From positions 1-60,790 of the forward strand of contig JAJFUQ010000167.1 in assembly GCA_021372355.1 (NCBI GenBank): 60,790 nt of DNA. The letters run 5' to 3'. Shown here in pieces: positions 19,765 to 28,838 of this stretch (positions are counted from its first letter, which is position 1; every line of letters begins with the position of its first letter). The DNA comes from Nocardiaceae bacterium. GTDB lineage: Bacteria; Actinomycetota; Actinomycetes; Mycobacteriales; Mycobacteriaceae. The notes under the pieces were generated by a model that did not search any database, was not told the origin of the DNA, and was given only the letters and a program-made list of their open reading frames with translations. The position numbers and the translations under genes are program-made.

Positions 19765-19830
19765 AACTGCCGCCCAAACGACTCTATCGATTGTTGCCCG
19801 ACGGCCGGGGCGTCTCAATAAAGGAAGTGG
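19765..19830. repeat. Conserved upstream element, copy A
   Basis: This stretch, just upstream of the MinD-like remnant, is closely similar to 21911-21978 (shared cores: CTATCGAT / GTATCGAT, CGGGGCGTCT, AGGAAGTGG). A weaker match (CTTTATCGATGGTTGC) lies upstream of the intact espI-like gene at about 38869-38885. It probably carries the ancestral espI/toxin-operon promoter, on the minus strand. Confidence 0.6.
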
Positions 19831-19947
19831 CTACACGCGTTGGCGACAGGCTCGCTCGTGAGTGTGTGCTCGGTCAATTACCCGGATCCGAAGTCAATCC
19901 TCGTTGCGGGTCGATCGTGAACTCGGTTACTTCCCGTCAGGTCCGCG

Positions 19948-20208
19948 TCAAGGACCGGGTTGCTCCCGGCGGTCCATAACCAGATCCTTGTGGTGGCCCA
20001 TCAGGCATTCTTTGGCGAAAGCGGCGCCCTTGCCGACGTCACTCATCAGTTCGTCGAAAACGTTCTGCGACAGTCGGTAGTGCACGAGCCATTCGCCCGC
20101 ACTGCGGTCGGTCATGACCCCGATATAGCGGGAGCCCGTCGTTCTCTCGGTCCCAAGCTCGAATCGGTACCGGCGGGAGACGAAGGATTCCTCGTATTCG
20201 TAGTTCAT
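19948..20208 (-). CDS. Small hypothetical protein, 86 aa
   Basis: The frame starts MNYEYEESFVSRRYRFELG and is acidic/basic mixed with no membrane segment. It lies among immunity genes and decayed modules. It may be a small orphan immunity protein or a truncated one. No family recognised and only a weak ribosome site. Confidence 0.4.
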   Translation of the reverse strand: MNYEYEESFVSRRYRFELGTERTTGSRYIGVMTDRSAGEWLVHYRLSQNVFDELMSDVGKGAAFAKECLMGHHKDLVMDRREQPGP

Positions 20209-20336
20209 CGCGTATGCCTTTGCTCAGTGGCCGACATGATGTTTGTTTCGCTCGACAGTTTGCTCATACCTGGCCGACGGGTGGAACCAGAAGGCGCCGC
20301 CATCCCGTTTTAGGCACCGTCGATGTGCGTGCCCGA

Positions 20337-20410
20337 GCCGCGATAAGTCGCCGGCTGCTTGACCTCATCCGCGCCTACGGCAACTCGGACGCCGACTGTT
20401 ACGCGCCGGC
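20337..20410 (+). pseudogene. Decayed 3' fragment of a second trypsin-like protease gene
   Basis: Translation gives AAISRRLLDLIRAYGNSDAD then CYAPA, which aligns with the last residues of the intact protease (QPIAALLDLIHAYYSSDAD then VYTRA). The rest of the gene is missing. As with the intact copy, its 3' end faces the 3' end of an immunity-type gene, so this junction is a shared border of two cassettes. Confidence 0.75.
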
Positions 20411-20420
20411 CGGATCTACT

Positions 20421-20825
20421 TCAACCTTCCGCCGGTGGGTTCAACGCCGCGATGGCCGCGTCAAGATTCGCGTCGATCCACCGCACTTTTCGAGTCAGCC
20501 TCTCGTCGAGCGTTGTTGCTGGTGTTCGGTTGTCGAATGTGATCGTGCCCAGCAATCCACTCAGAATGTCCGGGGATTTCCACATTTCCGAGTTGCCGAA
20601 GAGCCCGTGTTCGATCGGTGCCGACAGAGGCGCGATCTTGCAGCCGAGTTCGCCGTTCTGCGGGGACCAGAAAACCTGCAGTCGGCACTGCCCATTGTGG
20701 AAATAGGTGACTTCTCCAAGGCGGCCGTCTTCGTCGACTTCATTCGACGAATCGAACACGAATCCTCGTCTGGTCAGCATTGGCTGCCAGACGCGTTGCA
20801 CCGCCATGCGCAGGCTTTCCGACAC
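20421..20825 (-). CDS. Orphan immunity-type protein, paralogue of the one at 39137
   Basis: The GTG at 20825 is supported by GAGGAG six bases upstream and by alignment with the paralogue. The 134-residue product shares VWQPMLTRRGFVFD, FHNGQCRLQVFWS, and NGELGCKIAPLSAP with the protein at 39137-39559 (IWGPMLSARGFVFV, YRNRECKLQVFLS, EGELGCKIAPLTAP). The latter directly follows a toxin gene; this copy has no toxin beside it, so it is best read as an orphan immunity gene. Confidence 0.75.
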   Translation of the reverse strand: MSESLRMAVQRVWQPMLTRRGFVFDSSNEVDEDGRLGEVTYFHNGQCRLQVFWSPQNGELGCKIAPLSAPIEHGLFGNSEMWKSPDILSGLLGTITFDNRTPATTLDERLTRKVRWIDANLDAAIAALNPPAEG

Positions 20826-21073
20826 TTCTGACTCCTCGTCTTCTTTCCGGGCATCGCCCTGTTGCGTGTAGTCATGCTGGTCGGCCAACCCCGGAACTCG
20901 CCGGCGGCGCCGGCTCAAGATCCGTTGACCGGCTCGGGAATGTGCAGCAAACCGGTACCCGCGATTGCGGCTGTCGTGCTTGAAGAGTCAACGTTAGAGG
21001 CGAATGCGCGGACGGTTCTGTGAATTCCTTTTTGACCGTGGGGGCGTGCCGGCCTGTCAGTGAATACGTGTTC

Positions 21074-21658
21074 TCAGGGCTGCGGCGAGCCCAGCGGCGC
21101 GGGCGGTGAGTCGGGGACGTGGTCGGGAACAAGGCTGACTCCCGGATGCCGCGCAAGGGTGCCACCGGCTGGATCGAGATAGCACGCCAGTAGTTCGTCG
21201 GGCGGCATCGTCAGGTGGTGCGAGAGTTTGACGAGGTTGAGAACTCCGAGTTCGTCGTCATCGGCGAATGCCAGCAGTTCACCGCTTGTCAAGGACAGCA
21301 CACTGGACTCCTCGTTCCGGATGAGCGCCCTCGTGACGAGGAATCCGTCGGCGGCGTCTGGCGAGCTGACCGGGAATCTGATGGTGGGAAGGCCTGCTTT
21401 GATACGGATCACCGCTCCGAATATCGACGCAACGCTCCTCGCGGCGACGTCGGCGTTCTTCGCGCCGAGGACGACGCGCGGTGTGCTACCGCGTGAGCTG
21501 CGTCGCAGCATCGACCAACCGTCGGGATCGAAGTTGACCAGCCACACGACCTCGCCGTCGGTGATTGCGGTGGACCCGGGTTCGCCGGTCAACTCCCGAA
21601 CGCCGGAGCGTCGAATCCACTCCGCGATCCACGGTGGCAGCGCGGCTGCTTCGGTCAT
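21074..21658 (-). CDS. Putative immunity protein, Imm61-like
   Basis: From the ATG at 21658 the protein is about 194 residues (MTEAAALPPWIAEWIRRSG...). The layout (V...VASIFGAVIRIKAGLP, then FLVTRALIRNEESSVLSLTS and ELLACYLDPAGGTLA) recalls Imm61-type immunity proteins, but this cannot be confirmed here. A broken piece of a related gene lies at 38920-39010 beside the second toxin. No toxin gene is adjacent now. Confidence 0.55.
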   Translation of the reverse strand: MTEAAALPPWIAEWIRRSGVRELTGEPGSTAITDGEVVWLVNFDPDGWSMLRRSSRGSTPRVVLGAKNADVAARSVASIFGAVIRIKAGLPTIRFPVSSPDAADGFLVTRALIRNEESSVLSLTSGELLAFADDDELGVLNLVKLSHHLTMPPDELLACYLDPAGGTLARHPGVSLVPDHVPDSPPAPLGSPQP

Positions 21659-21910
21659 CTCAGATTCTCCATTGTGGTGAGCTCGTCGACAGTGGTTCCT
21701 TGCCTTTGGCCGTTGTGAAGACAACCTGCGTCGCACCACCCGGCTGCCCGAAGGTACGCGCAATCGCGGAACCTCGATCGTCCGGTCCTTGGGCGCCTTG
21801 GTGTGATCGTAGGTGTCGGCTGACTAAGGCTGCTGAGGGAATCGGGAACAGTGCGCGGGAACCCGTGAGGGCGGGCCCCATGACCGACAGGTGTTCGCCA
21901 CACGGTTTCG

Positions 21911-21978
21911 CCGCACTGCCCGCAAACCGACTGTATCGATCGTTTCCCGACTGTCGGGGCGTCTGAGGTGAGGAAGTG
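21911..21978. repeat. Conserved upstream element, copy B
   Basis: This is the second copy of the element at 19765-19830. On the minus strand it is followed by a short open frame (to 21660) of no recognised content that ends next to the Imm61-like gene. The layout mirrors promoter - remnant - toxin at 19.7 kb, suggesting a toxin operon here has been reduced to its immunity gene. Confidence 0.55.
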
Positions 21979-21985
21979 GGTCCAC

Positions 21986-22276
21986 TTACCGCATCAGGTA
22001 GGTGTGGTAATTTCCCAGACACTTGAGGGCGGCCGGCGAGAGTTCCGGGTGCAGCCGGTACATCTCGGCCTCGACGAAGTCCCCCGCATCGTTGAGTGAC
22101 ATCGCATCCCAGTCCGGCTGTAGTCGCATCGCCTCGTCCAGAATCGTCCGCACGACCTGTCGCGCCTTCTCGGCATCAACACCGAAATGTGCGTTGAATT
22201 CGGGGTCGTTCGTTCCCGGATACTGCTTGAGATGGAGCGTGATGGCGTCATTGACATCGATGGCAGCCGAGCTCAT
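21986..22276 (-). CDS. Small hypothetical protein, 96 aa, possible orphan immunity
   Basis: The frame MSSAAIDVNDAITLHLKQYP... has an AAGGGG ribosome site, a mostly helical soluble composition and no family I recognise. Its place among orphan immunity genes suggests a similar role. It is divergent from the lipoprotein remnant that leads into eccC. Confidence 0.6.
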   Translation of the reverse strand: MSSAAIDVNDAITLHLKQYPGTNDPEFNAHFGVDAEKARQVVRTILDEAMRLQPDWDAMSLNDAGDFVEAEMYRLHPELSPAALKCLGNYHTYLMR

Positions 22277-22496
22277 GTCGGTGGTCCCCTTCTGGCGAAT
22301 ATCTCGACATATTGCCTGCTGTCCGGATCGACTTGCCCGATCCGCGTGCAGCCGGATTGTTCTGAGCCGGCGATTTCAACGATCTGGCGGATGTTGCCGG
22401 GTCGAAGATCGCTTCGACCACGGCGTGGGCCCGACTGGATATTTCTCCGTGTGGAGCGAGGGAGGTCGTTAGCCTGATTTTTGCGGCGGTTTGTCG

Positions 22497-22960
22497 ATGG
22501 GGGTCGTGATGGGGCGTGGCCGGTGGTTTGTTCTGGCGTTGATGCCGGTTTTGGTGGGGTGTTCGTCGGTGAGGTCGTTGTTCGGTCCGGATTTGGGTGA
22601 TTTGGATTCGAATGAGGATTTGTCGGGTTACACCGCGACGGTGAGTTATGAGGATTCGCCGTATCAGGACTCGTTGCCGGATGTGTGCGAGTTGGTGCCG
22701 GCCTCGTTTTTCACCGGTCTGGGCTTGGACGCGCCCCGGGATTCGGGGTCGTTGGCGACGGGGTCGCTGTTGAGTGTGTGTGGCGCCACGTACCCGAAGC
22801 CTTTCGATCCGACGGGGAGGAGTCCATCGACGTCGAACCCGCTGACAACGCGCACCTCGTGGGCCGATTGACCCACATACTCAACAACATCCGCCGCGAA
22901 CTCGATCAATTGCGGGACGATGCCGATGCTGCCCACTCCGACGCCAAGGAGACGATGTGA
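22497..22960 (+). pseudogene. Chimeric remnant: lipoprotein 5' part joined to espG 3' part
   Basis: The first part encodes a lipoprotein start (VLVGCSS, then DLSGYTATV and LLSVCGA) paralogous to the intact lipoprotein at 34749-35378. Near 22814 the sequence switches, out of frame, to an espG 3' end (SIDVEPADNAHLVGRLTHIL, NNIRRELDQLR). In the intact locus these two genes are separated by the 500-aa substrate gene, so about 2.5 kb has been deleted. The espG frame ends in GTGA overlapping the eccC start and may still couple its translation. Confidence 0.82.
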
Positions 22961-25900
22961 CCACCGAAGGGTTCGTCCGTCGGAAGCGGCTGGGTGGTCC
23001 ACGCCAGCCGAGCGGCGAGTTGAATCTGCAGGCGCCGCCGGAAGTACCGCGCAAGGTCCCGGCGAACCTGTTCCTCGTCCTGTTGCCGGGCGTGATGCTC
23101 GTGGCGATGATCGGCATGATGGCGGTCGTCTTCACCGCCGGTGGCGGGTCGGCATTGCGCAATCCGGTCGCCTGGATGTTCCCGATGATGATGATCATGT
23201 CGATGGGCGCGATGCTCTTCGGCGGCTTCGGTCGCGGCAACGGCAAACCGGCGGCCGAACTCAACGAGGAGCGCAAGGACTACCTCCGGTACCTGGGGCG
23301 GGTCCGCAAAGACGTCATCGAGACCGAGGATCGACAGCGCGCGGCATTGACATGGGTGCACCCGGCGCCCTCTCGGCTGGTTCCGGTGACCGCGACGCAG
23401 CGCATGTGGGAGCGCCGTCCCGACGACGCCGATTTCTGTCATGTTCGAGTGGGCAGTGGTTCGCAGCGATTCGGATTGCGGCTCGTCGCGCCGGAGACCG
23501 GCCCGCTCGATGATCTCGAGCCAGTGTCGATGGTGGCTCTTCGCCGATTCATCCGGACGCACTCGATCGCGCACAACATGCCCACCGCCGTGGCGCTTCG
23601 CGGATTCCCGGTAATCGGAGTCGGCGGGGAACCCGAACCCGTGCGGGCCCTCGTGCGTGCAATGGTTTTGCAGTTGTGCATGTTTCACGCGCCCGACCAC
23701 GTGGCGCTCGCGATCATCTGTAAGGACCCGGACGGTCCGGACTGGCAGTGGGCCAAATGGTTGCCGCACCTGCAGCACCCCGAGCGTTCGGATGTCCTGG
23801 GGCCGATCCGCATGTTCTATCCGTCCCTCGCGGAGTTCGAAGCCGACCATGACGCTGACCTCGTCGAACGTGGACGCTGGGGCCGCAATGCGCCGCCGCA
23901 GACGGACAAGCGGCAGTGGATCGTGCTCATCGCAGACGGGCACGTGACGGGCCAGGAGCGGCTCATCGTCGATTCCGGAATCGACGGTGTCGCGGTCATT
24001 GACCTCGCCGCACCCGAGCGTGGACTCGCGGCGCGTGAGGGTCTCGAACTCGTTGTCGCGAAGGGCATGGTCGGCGTGAAGAAGGCCTCCGGAGTTGAGC
24101 AGTTCGCCGCGGTGGATGCGGCGTCGTTGCCACTGGCGGAGGTCGTTGCTCGTCGAATGGCGCGGTACAAGCTGTCGACGGCCGCACAACTCGTCGATCT
24201 GACGCTCGACTCCGAACCCACCGACCCCGGTCTCATGCGACTGCTCGGCGTTCGGGACGCAGCCGCGATCGATCCAGCGACGGTGTGGCGCGAACGCAGC
24301 GCGCGCGACCGGCTGCGGGTACCGATCGGTTTTCAGCGCGATGGCCGGCCGCTCGAGATCGACATCAAGGAGGCCGCCGAGAACGGCATGGGACCGCACG
24401 GTCTGTGCATCGGCGCGACCGGTTCCGGCAAGTCGGAATTCCTTCGAACGCTCGTCCTCGCGATGGCTACGACGCATTCACCCGACGCGCTGAACCTTGT
24501 GCTCGTCGACTTCAAGGGTGGCGCCACGTTCCTCGGTCTCGATGACCTGCCGCACGTGGCGGCCGTCATCACCAACCTCGAAGAAGAGCTCGCGATGGTC
24601 GACCGCATGCGGGACGCACTGTCCGGTGAGATGAATCGTCGACAGGAGCTCCTGCGCCGGGCGGGTAACTTTGCCAACGTCGGCGACTATGAGAAGGCGC
24701 GTCGTAACGGAGCACAGCTCGCCCCGTTGCCGGCGCTGTTCATCGTGGTCGACGAATTCTCCGAATTGCTCAGTCAGAAGCCCGATTTCGCGGAGTTGTT
24801 CGTTGCCATCGGACGTCTGGGCCGCTCGCTCCACATGCACCTGCTGCTCGCCTCGCAGCGACTCGAAGAGGGCAAGCTTCGCGGGCTCGATTCGCATCTG
24901 TCCTACCGCATCGGCTTGAAGACGTTCTCGGCTGCCGAATCACGCACCGTCTTGGGCGTCCCCGACGCCTACCACCTGCCGAACATTCCAGGTTCGGCCT
25001 ATCTGAAATGCGATTCGACCGACCTCCTGAGGTTCAACGCGTCCTACGTTTCGGGTCCGTACGTGCGACCGCTCTCTCCGCGCTCAGGGATGCGTCGGAC
25101 GGTCGCCGCGGACGGGACACCGGTTTTCGCGCGGGAGTTCACCGCAAGCGAGATTCGGGAATTCGACCTCCCGACGGAGCGCGTCGACAGCGGGGAACCG
25201 CAGCGGGAAGCGGAGTCGGGCATCGAGATGCGAGACGGGCGAACGATCACTCTTCTCGACGTCGTGGTCGATCGCCTTCGCGGCCACGGCAACCCGGCGC
25301 ACGAGGTGTGGCTGCCGCCGCTGCGCGAGTCCGCACCGTTGGATGCGTACTACCCCGACGGCGCCTGGCGCGCGCAGGTCACCACCGCGCCGACGCTCAC
25401 GCTGCCGATGGGAGTTGTCGACCGGCCGTACGACCAGAGGCGGGACGCACTGATCGTCAACCTGTCCGGGGCACAGGGCCACGTCGCGGTTGTCGGTGGT
25501 CCGCAGTCGGGCAAGTCGACGGCGCTGCGGACGTTGATCATGTCTGCCGCGGCCTCGCATGCGCCCGAACAGGTGCAGTTCTACATTCTCGACTTCGGTG
25601 GTGGAACGATGGCGAGTCTGTCCGGTCTGCCGCATGTCGGGTCCGTGGCGTCGCGCCTTGACGAGGACCGCGTGCGCCGAACCGTCGCCGAGATGCTGAC
25701 GTTGTTGCGCGAGCGCGAGGCACGGTTTCGCGACCTCGGCATCGAATCGATGACCGAGTTCCGTAGGCGCAAGGCCGCGCTGGCGCAATTGCCACCGGAA
25801 CAGGCGGCACAGGATCCGCTTTCGCGCGACGCATTCGGCGACGTGTTCGTGGTCGTCGATGGCTGGTTCGTCGTCCGCAGCGAATTCGAGTCCATCGAGG

Positions 25901-27006
25901 CCGGACTCAATACGCTTGTTTCCCAGGGTCTTTCGTACGGAATTCACGTCGTGATCAGTGCTTCTCGGTGGATGGAGATCCGCCCGGCAGTCAAGGATCT
26001 CATCGGCACCCGACTGGAATTGCGGCTCGGCGACCCGGGCGATTCCGAGGTCGATCGCAAGGTTGCGCAACTGGTCCCGATGGGTTCTCCCGGTCGGGGA
26101 CTCAGCCCACAGAAACTGCACATGCTCATCGCTCTGCCGCGCCTCGATGGCAGCTCTCACACCGCCGATCTCGGCGCCGGCGTCGCGTGGTCGGTCACGG
26201 CCTTGCGCGATGTCTACGGCGACCGCCGGGCCCCCGCGGTCCGGATGCTGCCCGAGCGGATCTCGCGCGCCGACGTGGTGGCGCAGGCGTGGGCACGTCG
26301 TGAGCCGACTGCCGCGTCGATCGCGATCGGCCTCGACGAGGCGACGCTCGCGCCGCTGGTTCTCGACTTCTCGGTGCAACCGAACTTCATGGCGTTCGGC
26401 GACACCCAGTGCGGCAAGACGAATCTGCTGCGCGTGATCCTGCGGGGACTGACCGAGAACGCCGGGCCTGCGACGAACAAGATCATCCTCGTCGACTATC
26501 GGCGCAGTCTGCTCGGTGAGGTCGAAGGCAACCACCTGGCCGGCTACGCCACGTCCGCGCAGCAGCTCGCCGACATGGTGGGCCAGCTCGTCGGCATCCT
26601 GCGGAGTCGCCAGCCCGGACCGGACATCACGCCGCAGCAGTTGCGGGACCGTTCCTGGTGGTCCGGCCCCGATTTCTACATCGTGGTCGACGACTACGAC
26701 ATGGTCGCCGTGTCCGGGGGCAACCCGCTGGTCCCGCTCGTCGAGCTCCTGCCGCAAGCGCGGGACATCGGGCTGCACCTCATTCTCGTTCGCCGATCGG
26801 GTGGCGCATCGCGTGCGATGTTCGATCCGATCATCGCGCGACTGAAGGATCTCAGTGCCGAGGGACTCGTCATGAGCGCGAGCAAGGAGGAGGGCGTTCT
26901 CCTCGGAACGACCCGGAGTGCTCCGCGGCCGCCGGGACGCGGCATGCACGTGTCCCGAAACGGTGAGGGGCTCATCCAGGTGGCGTGGGAGGAGCCGCAC
27001 GCCTGA
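22957..27006 (+). CDS. eccC: Type VII secretion ATPase EccC (fused form)
   Basis: The 1349-residue membrane ATPase drives ESX substrate export. Two N-terminal membrane segments (about 35-85) are followed by three FtsK/SpoIIIE-type domains. Walker A motifs are GATGSGKSE (near 487), GGPQSGKST (near 848) and GDTQCGKTN (near 1149); Walker B motifs are IVVDEFSE, FVVVDGWF and YIVVDDYD. EccC is one polypeptide, as in ESX-2/3/5 rather than the split ESX-1. The GTG start has AAGGAG upstream. Convergent with eccA, six bases apart. Confidence 0.97.
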   Translation: MTTEGFVRRKRLGGPRQPSGELNLQAPPEVPRKVPANLFLVLLPGVMLVAMIGMMAVVFTAGGGSALRNPVAWMFPMMMIMSMGAMLFGGFGRGNGKPAAELNEERKDYLRYLGRVRKDVIETEDRQRAALTWVHPAPSRLVPVTATQRMWERRPDDADFCHVRVGSGSQRFGLRLVAPETGPLDDLEPVSMVALRRFIRTHSIAHNMPTAVALRGFPVIGVGGEPEPVRALVRAMVLQLCMFHAPDHVALAIICKDPDGPDWQWAKWLPHLQHPERSDVLGPIRMFYPSLAEFEADHDADLVERGRWGRNAPPQTDKRQWIVLIADGHVTGQERLIVDSGIDGVAVIDLAAPERGLAAREGLELVVAKGMVGVKKASGVEQFAAVDAASLPLAEVVARRMARYKLSTAAQLVDLTLDSEPTDPGLMRLLGVRDAAAIDPATVWRERSARDRLRVPIGFQRDGRPLEIDIKEAAENGMGPHGLCIGATGSGKSEFLRTLVLAMATTHSPDALNLVLVDFKGGATFLGLDDLPHVAAVITNLEEELAMVDRMRDALSGEMNRRQELLRRAGNFANVGDYEKARRNGAQLAPLPALFIVVDEFSELLSQKPDFAELFVAIGRLGRSLHMHLLLASQRLEEGKLRGLDSHLSYRIGLKTFSAAESRTVLGVPDAYHLPNIPGSAYLKCDSTDLLRFNASYVSGPYVRPLSPRSGMRRTVAADGTPVFAREFTASEIREFDLPTERVDSGEPQREAESGIEMRDGRTITLLDVVVDRLRGHGNPAHEVWLPPLRESAPLDAYYPDGAWRAQVTTAPTLTLPMGVVDRPYDQRRDALIVNLSGAQGHVAVVGGPQSGKSTALRTLIMSAAASHAPEQVQFYILDFGGGTMASLSGLPHVGSVASRLDEDRVRRTVAEMLTLLREREARFRDLGIESMTEFRRRKAALAQLPPEQAAQDPLSRDAFGDVFVVVDGWFVVRSEFESIEAGLNTLVSQGLSYGIHVVISASRWMEIRPAVKDLIGTRLELRLGDPGDSEVDRKVAQLVPMGSPGRGLSPQKLHMLIALPRLDGSSHTADLGAGVAWSVTALRDVYGDRRAPAVRMLPERISRADVVAQAWARREPTAASIAIGLDEATLAPLVLDFSVQPNFMAFGDTQCGKTNLLRVILRGLTENAGPATNKIILVDYRRSLLGEVEGNHLAGYATSAQQLADMVGQLVGILRSRQPGPDITPQQLRDRSWWSGPDFYIVVDDYDMVAVSGGNPLVPLVELLPQARDIGLHLILVRRSGGASRAMFDPIIARLKDLSAEGLVMSASKEEGVLLGTTRSAPRPPGRGMHVSRNGEGLIQVAWEEPHA

Positions 27007-27012
27007 GGCGTG

Positions 27013-28806
27013 CTACCGGGTCAAACCCGACATGCTTTCAAGCGCTGCGTCGAAGGCGTAGGTGACGTCCGCGGCTTCGATCGCCATGATCGTGGCGGCG
27101 TCGAGGCTGCGCAGAACGTCCGGGTTGCTTGTCAGCCGCAGTTCGCGCTCTTCCTCTGCGGCCTCGATGACGTTGCGGATAAACCGGCCGTTGCCGGCGA
27201 GATCGATCAGTTTCCGCTCGTGGCCGGTCGGGTCGACGCGCGTTTCCGAACACAGCGGAACGCACCGTGACTGCAGTTCGGCGAAGGCCTCGGAGGTGAG
27301 CCGGGAGTCGCGCGACTCCGCGATGACCTCGCCGATGCGCGCCAATTCGGCGGCCGAATACGAGTCGAACCGGATTCGCCGGGCGAAACGGGAGGCGAGA
27401 CCCTCGTTCGACCGCAAGAATCGGTCGATCTCGTCGTCATAGCCCGCGATGATGACCACGAGGCGGTCGCGGTCGTTCTCCATGCGGGCGAGCAGAGTGT
27501 CGACGGCTTCACGGCCGAACGCGTCACCGCCGGACAATCCTGTCTGGATGAGGGTGTAGGCCTCGTCGATGAACAGCACCCCGTCCATCGCGGAGTCGAT
27601 GAGCTTGGAGGTCTTCGGAGCGGTGCTGCCGAGGTGCTCGCCGACGAAGTCCCGTCGACTCGCCTCGACGATCTGCGGCGACTTGAGAAGGCCCAGGCCG
27701 CAATAGATCTTGGCGACGATGCGAGCGATCGTGGTCTTGCCGGTTCCGGGAGGTCCCGTGAACGCCAGATGCATGCTGCGGGAATTGGTGGCCAGGCCCT
27801 TCTCCGCCCGGACCTGAGCCATGATCGCGGCCGATTGGAGTTTGGCTACCTGTCGCTTCACCTCGTCGAGGCCCACCTGGCGATCGAGGTCGGTTTTGGC
27901 CTGTTCGAGCAGGGCGGCGTTGGCGGCCGCGGCCTGTTCCTCCTGCTCCACCTCTGCGCTCTTTTCCGCCGCTGCGGTCGACGGGTCCCACTTGTCGGTA
28001 CGCGTCGCGACGTGCACGGCGGTCGTGATGACCAGGCGGAACGACGGGTCGCGCAACGCTCTCGAGTTGGCTTCGAAATCCGGGTCCACGGCCTGGATCT
28101 CCTCGAAAAGGGCTTTCGCCTCCTCGGGACGGTCGGTTTCCCGCAGTGCGAGCCCTCGGGTGAATTTGGCGTTGATCGCGGCGGCCGGGAGCGGACCCGC
28201 CTCCGCCGCGCGCAGTCGCTCGATTCCCTCGGCGAACGTGCCCATCTGCACCAGAGCGGCGCCGGACATGACATCGGCTCCCGCGCGCATGTATGGGTCT
28301 TGCCAATTCGGGGAGTCCGACAGCGCCGTCAGGACATCGGGCCAGCGTTGGGTCTTGGAGTGCAGAACTCCGCGCATGTACTCGAGGATCGGCTCGATAT
28401 CGGTGGCGTCGTCGAGGACGGTTTCGGCGCCGGAGTAGTCGTTCTCGGCGATGAGGGAGGCAGCGTAGGCCGCAACTATCGAGGCCGACGTGGAGACGGG
28501 GTAGTCGATGTACATCCCGGTGGCAAAGCGCGCGTCGACATGCAGTGGTTGCAGTCCAAAGCGGCGCAGGTCGAGGCGGAAGTTCCGCTGCGTGCGATAG
28601 AGGTTGTACAGCACGTCGGGGGAGCGATCGCCTGCAGCAAGACAACCCAGCCACGCGTCGGTCATGTCGGGGTTCAGGTCGGCGGCCTTGCGGAACGCCG
28701 CGGACGCCTGACGAAGGTCGCGGGCGGCCTCCTGACCGTCCACGGCGATCCCGAGCGACAGCAGCCCGATGGTGAACACCTGGGCGACATCCCTGCTACT
28801 GGCCAT
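27013..28806 (-). CDS. eccA: Type VII secretion AAA+ ATPase EccA
   Basis: The 597-residue cytosolic protein has an N-terminal TPR-like helical region (1-290) and a CbxX/CfqX-type AAA+ domain. Walker A is FTGPPGTGKTTIARI, Walker B GVLFIDEAYTL, with a sensor region in RLVVIIAGYDDEID. In ESX systems EccA acts on EspG-bound or Esp substrates. It lies downstream of eccB on the minus strand, 32 bp apart. Confidence 0.95.
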   Translation of the reverse strand: MASSRDVAQVFTIGLLSLGIAVDGQEAARDLRQASAAFRKAADLNPDMTDAWLGCLAAGDRSPDVLYNLYRTQRNFRLDLRRFGLQPLHVDARFATGMYIDYPVSTSASIVAAYAASLIAENDYSGAETVLDDATDIEPILEYMRGVLHSKTQRWPDVLTALSDSPNWQDPYMRAGADVMSGAALVQMGTFAEGIERLRAAEAGPLPAAAINAKFTRGLALRETDRPEEAKALFEEIQAVDPDFEANSRALRDPSFRLVITTAVHVATRTDKWDPSTAAAEKSAEVEQEEQAAAANAALLEQAKTDLDRQVGLDEVKRQVAKLQSAAIMAQVRAEKGLATNSRSMHLAFTGPPGTGKTTIARIVAKIYCGLGLLKSPQIVEASRRDFVGEHLGSTAPKTSKLIDSAMDGVLFIDEAYTLIQTGLSGGDAFGREAVDTLLARMENDRDRLVVIIAGYDDEIDRFLRSNEGLASRFARRIRFDSYSAAELARIGEVIAESRDSRLTSEAFAELQSRCVPLCSETRVDPTGHERKLIDLAGNGRFIRNVIEAAEEERELRLTSNPDVLRSLDAATIMAIEAADVTYAFDAALESMSGLTR

Positions 28807-28838
28807 CCTTGCTCCTGCGATCTGAAGTCACGCCCAGG

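Noticed and set aside
25084..27000. A 638-codon open frame opposite eccC
   Set aside because: Arg/His/Asp-rich antisense shadow with no ribosome site or family features.
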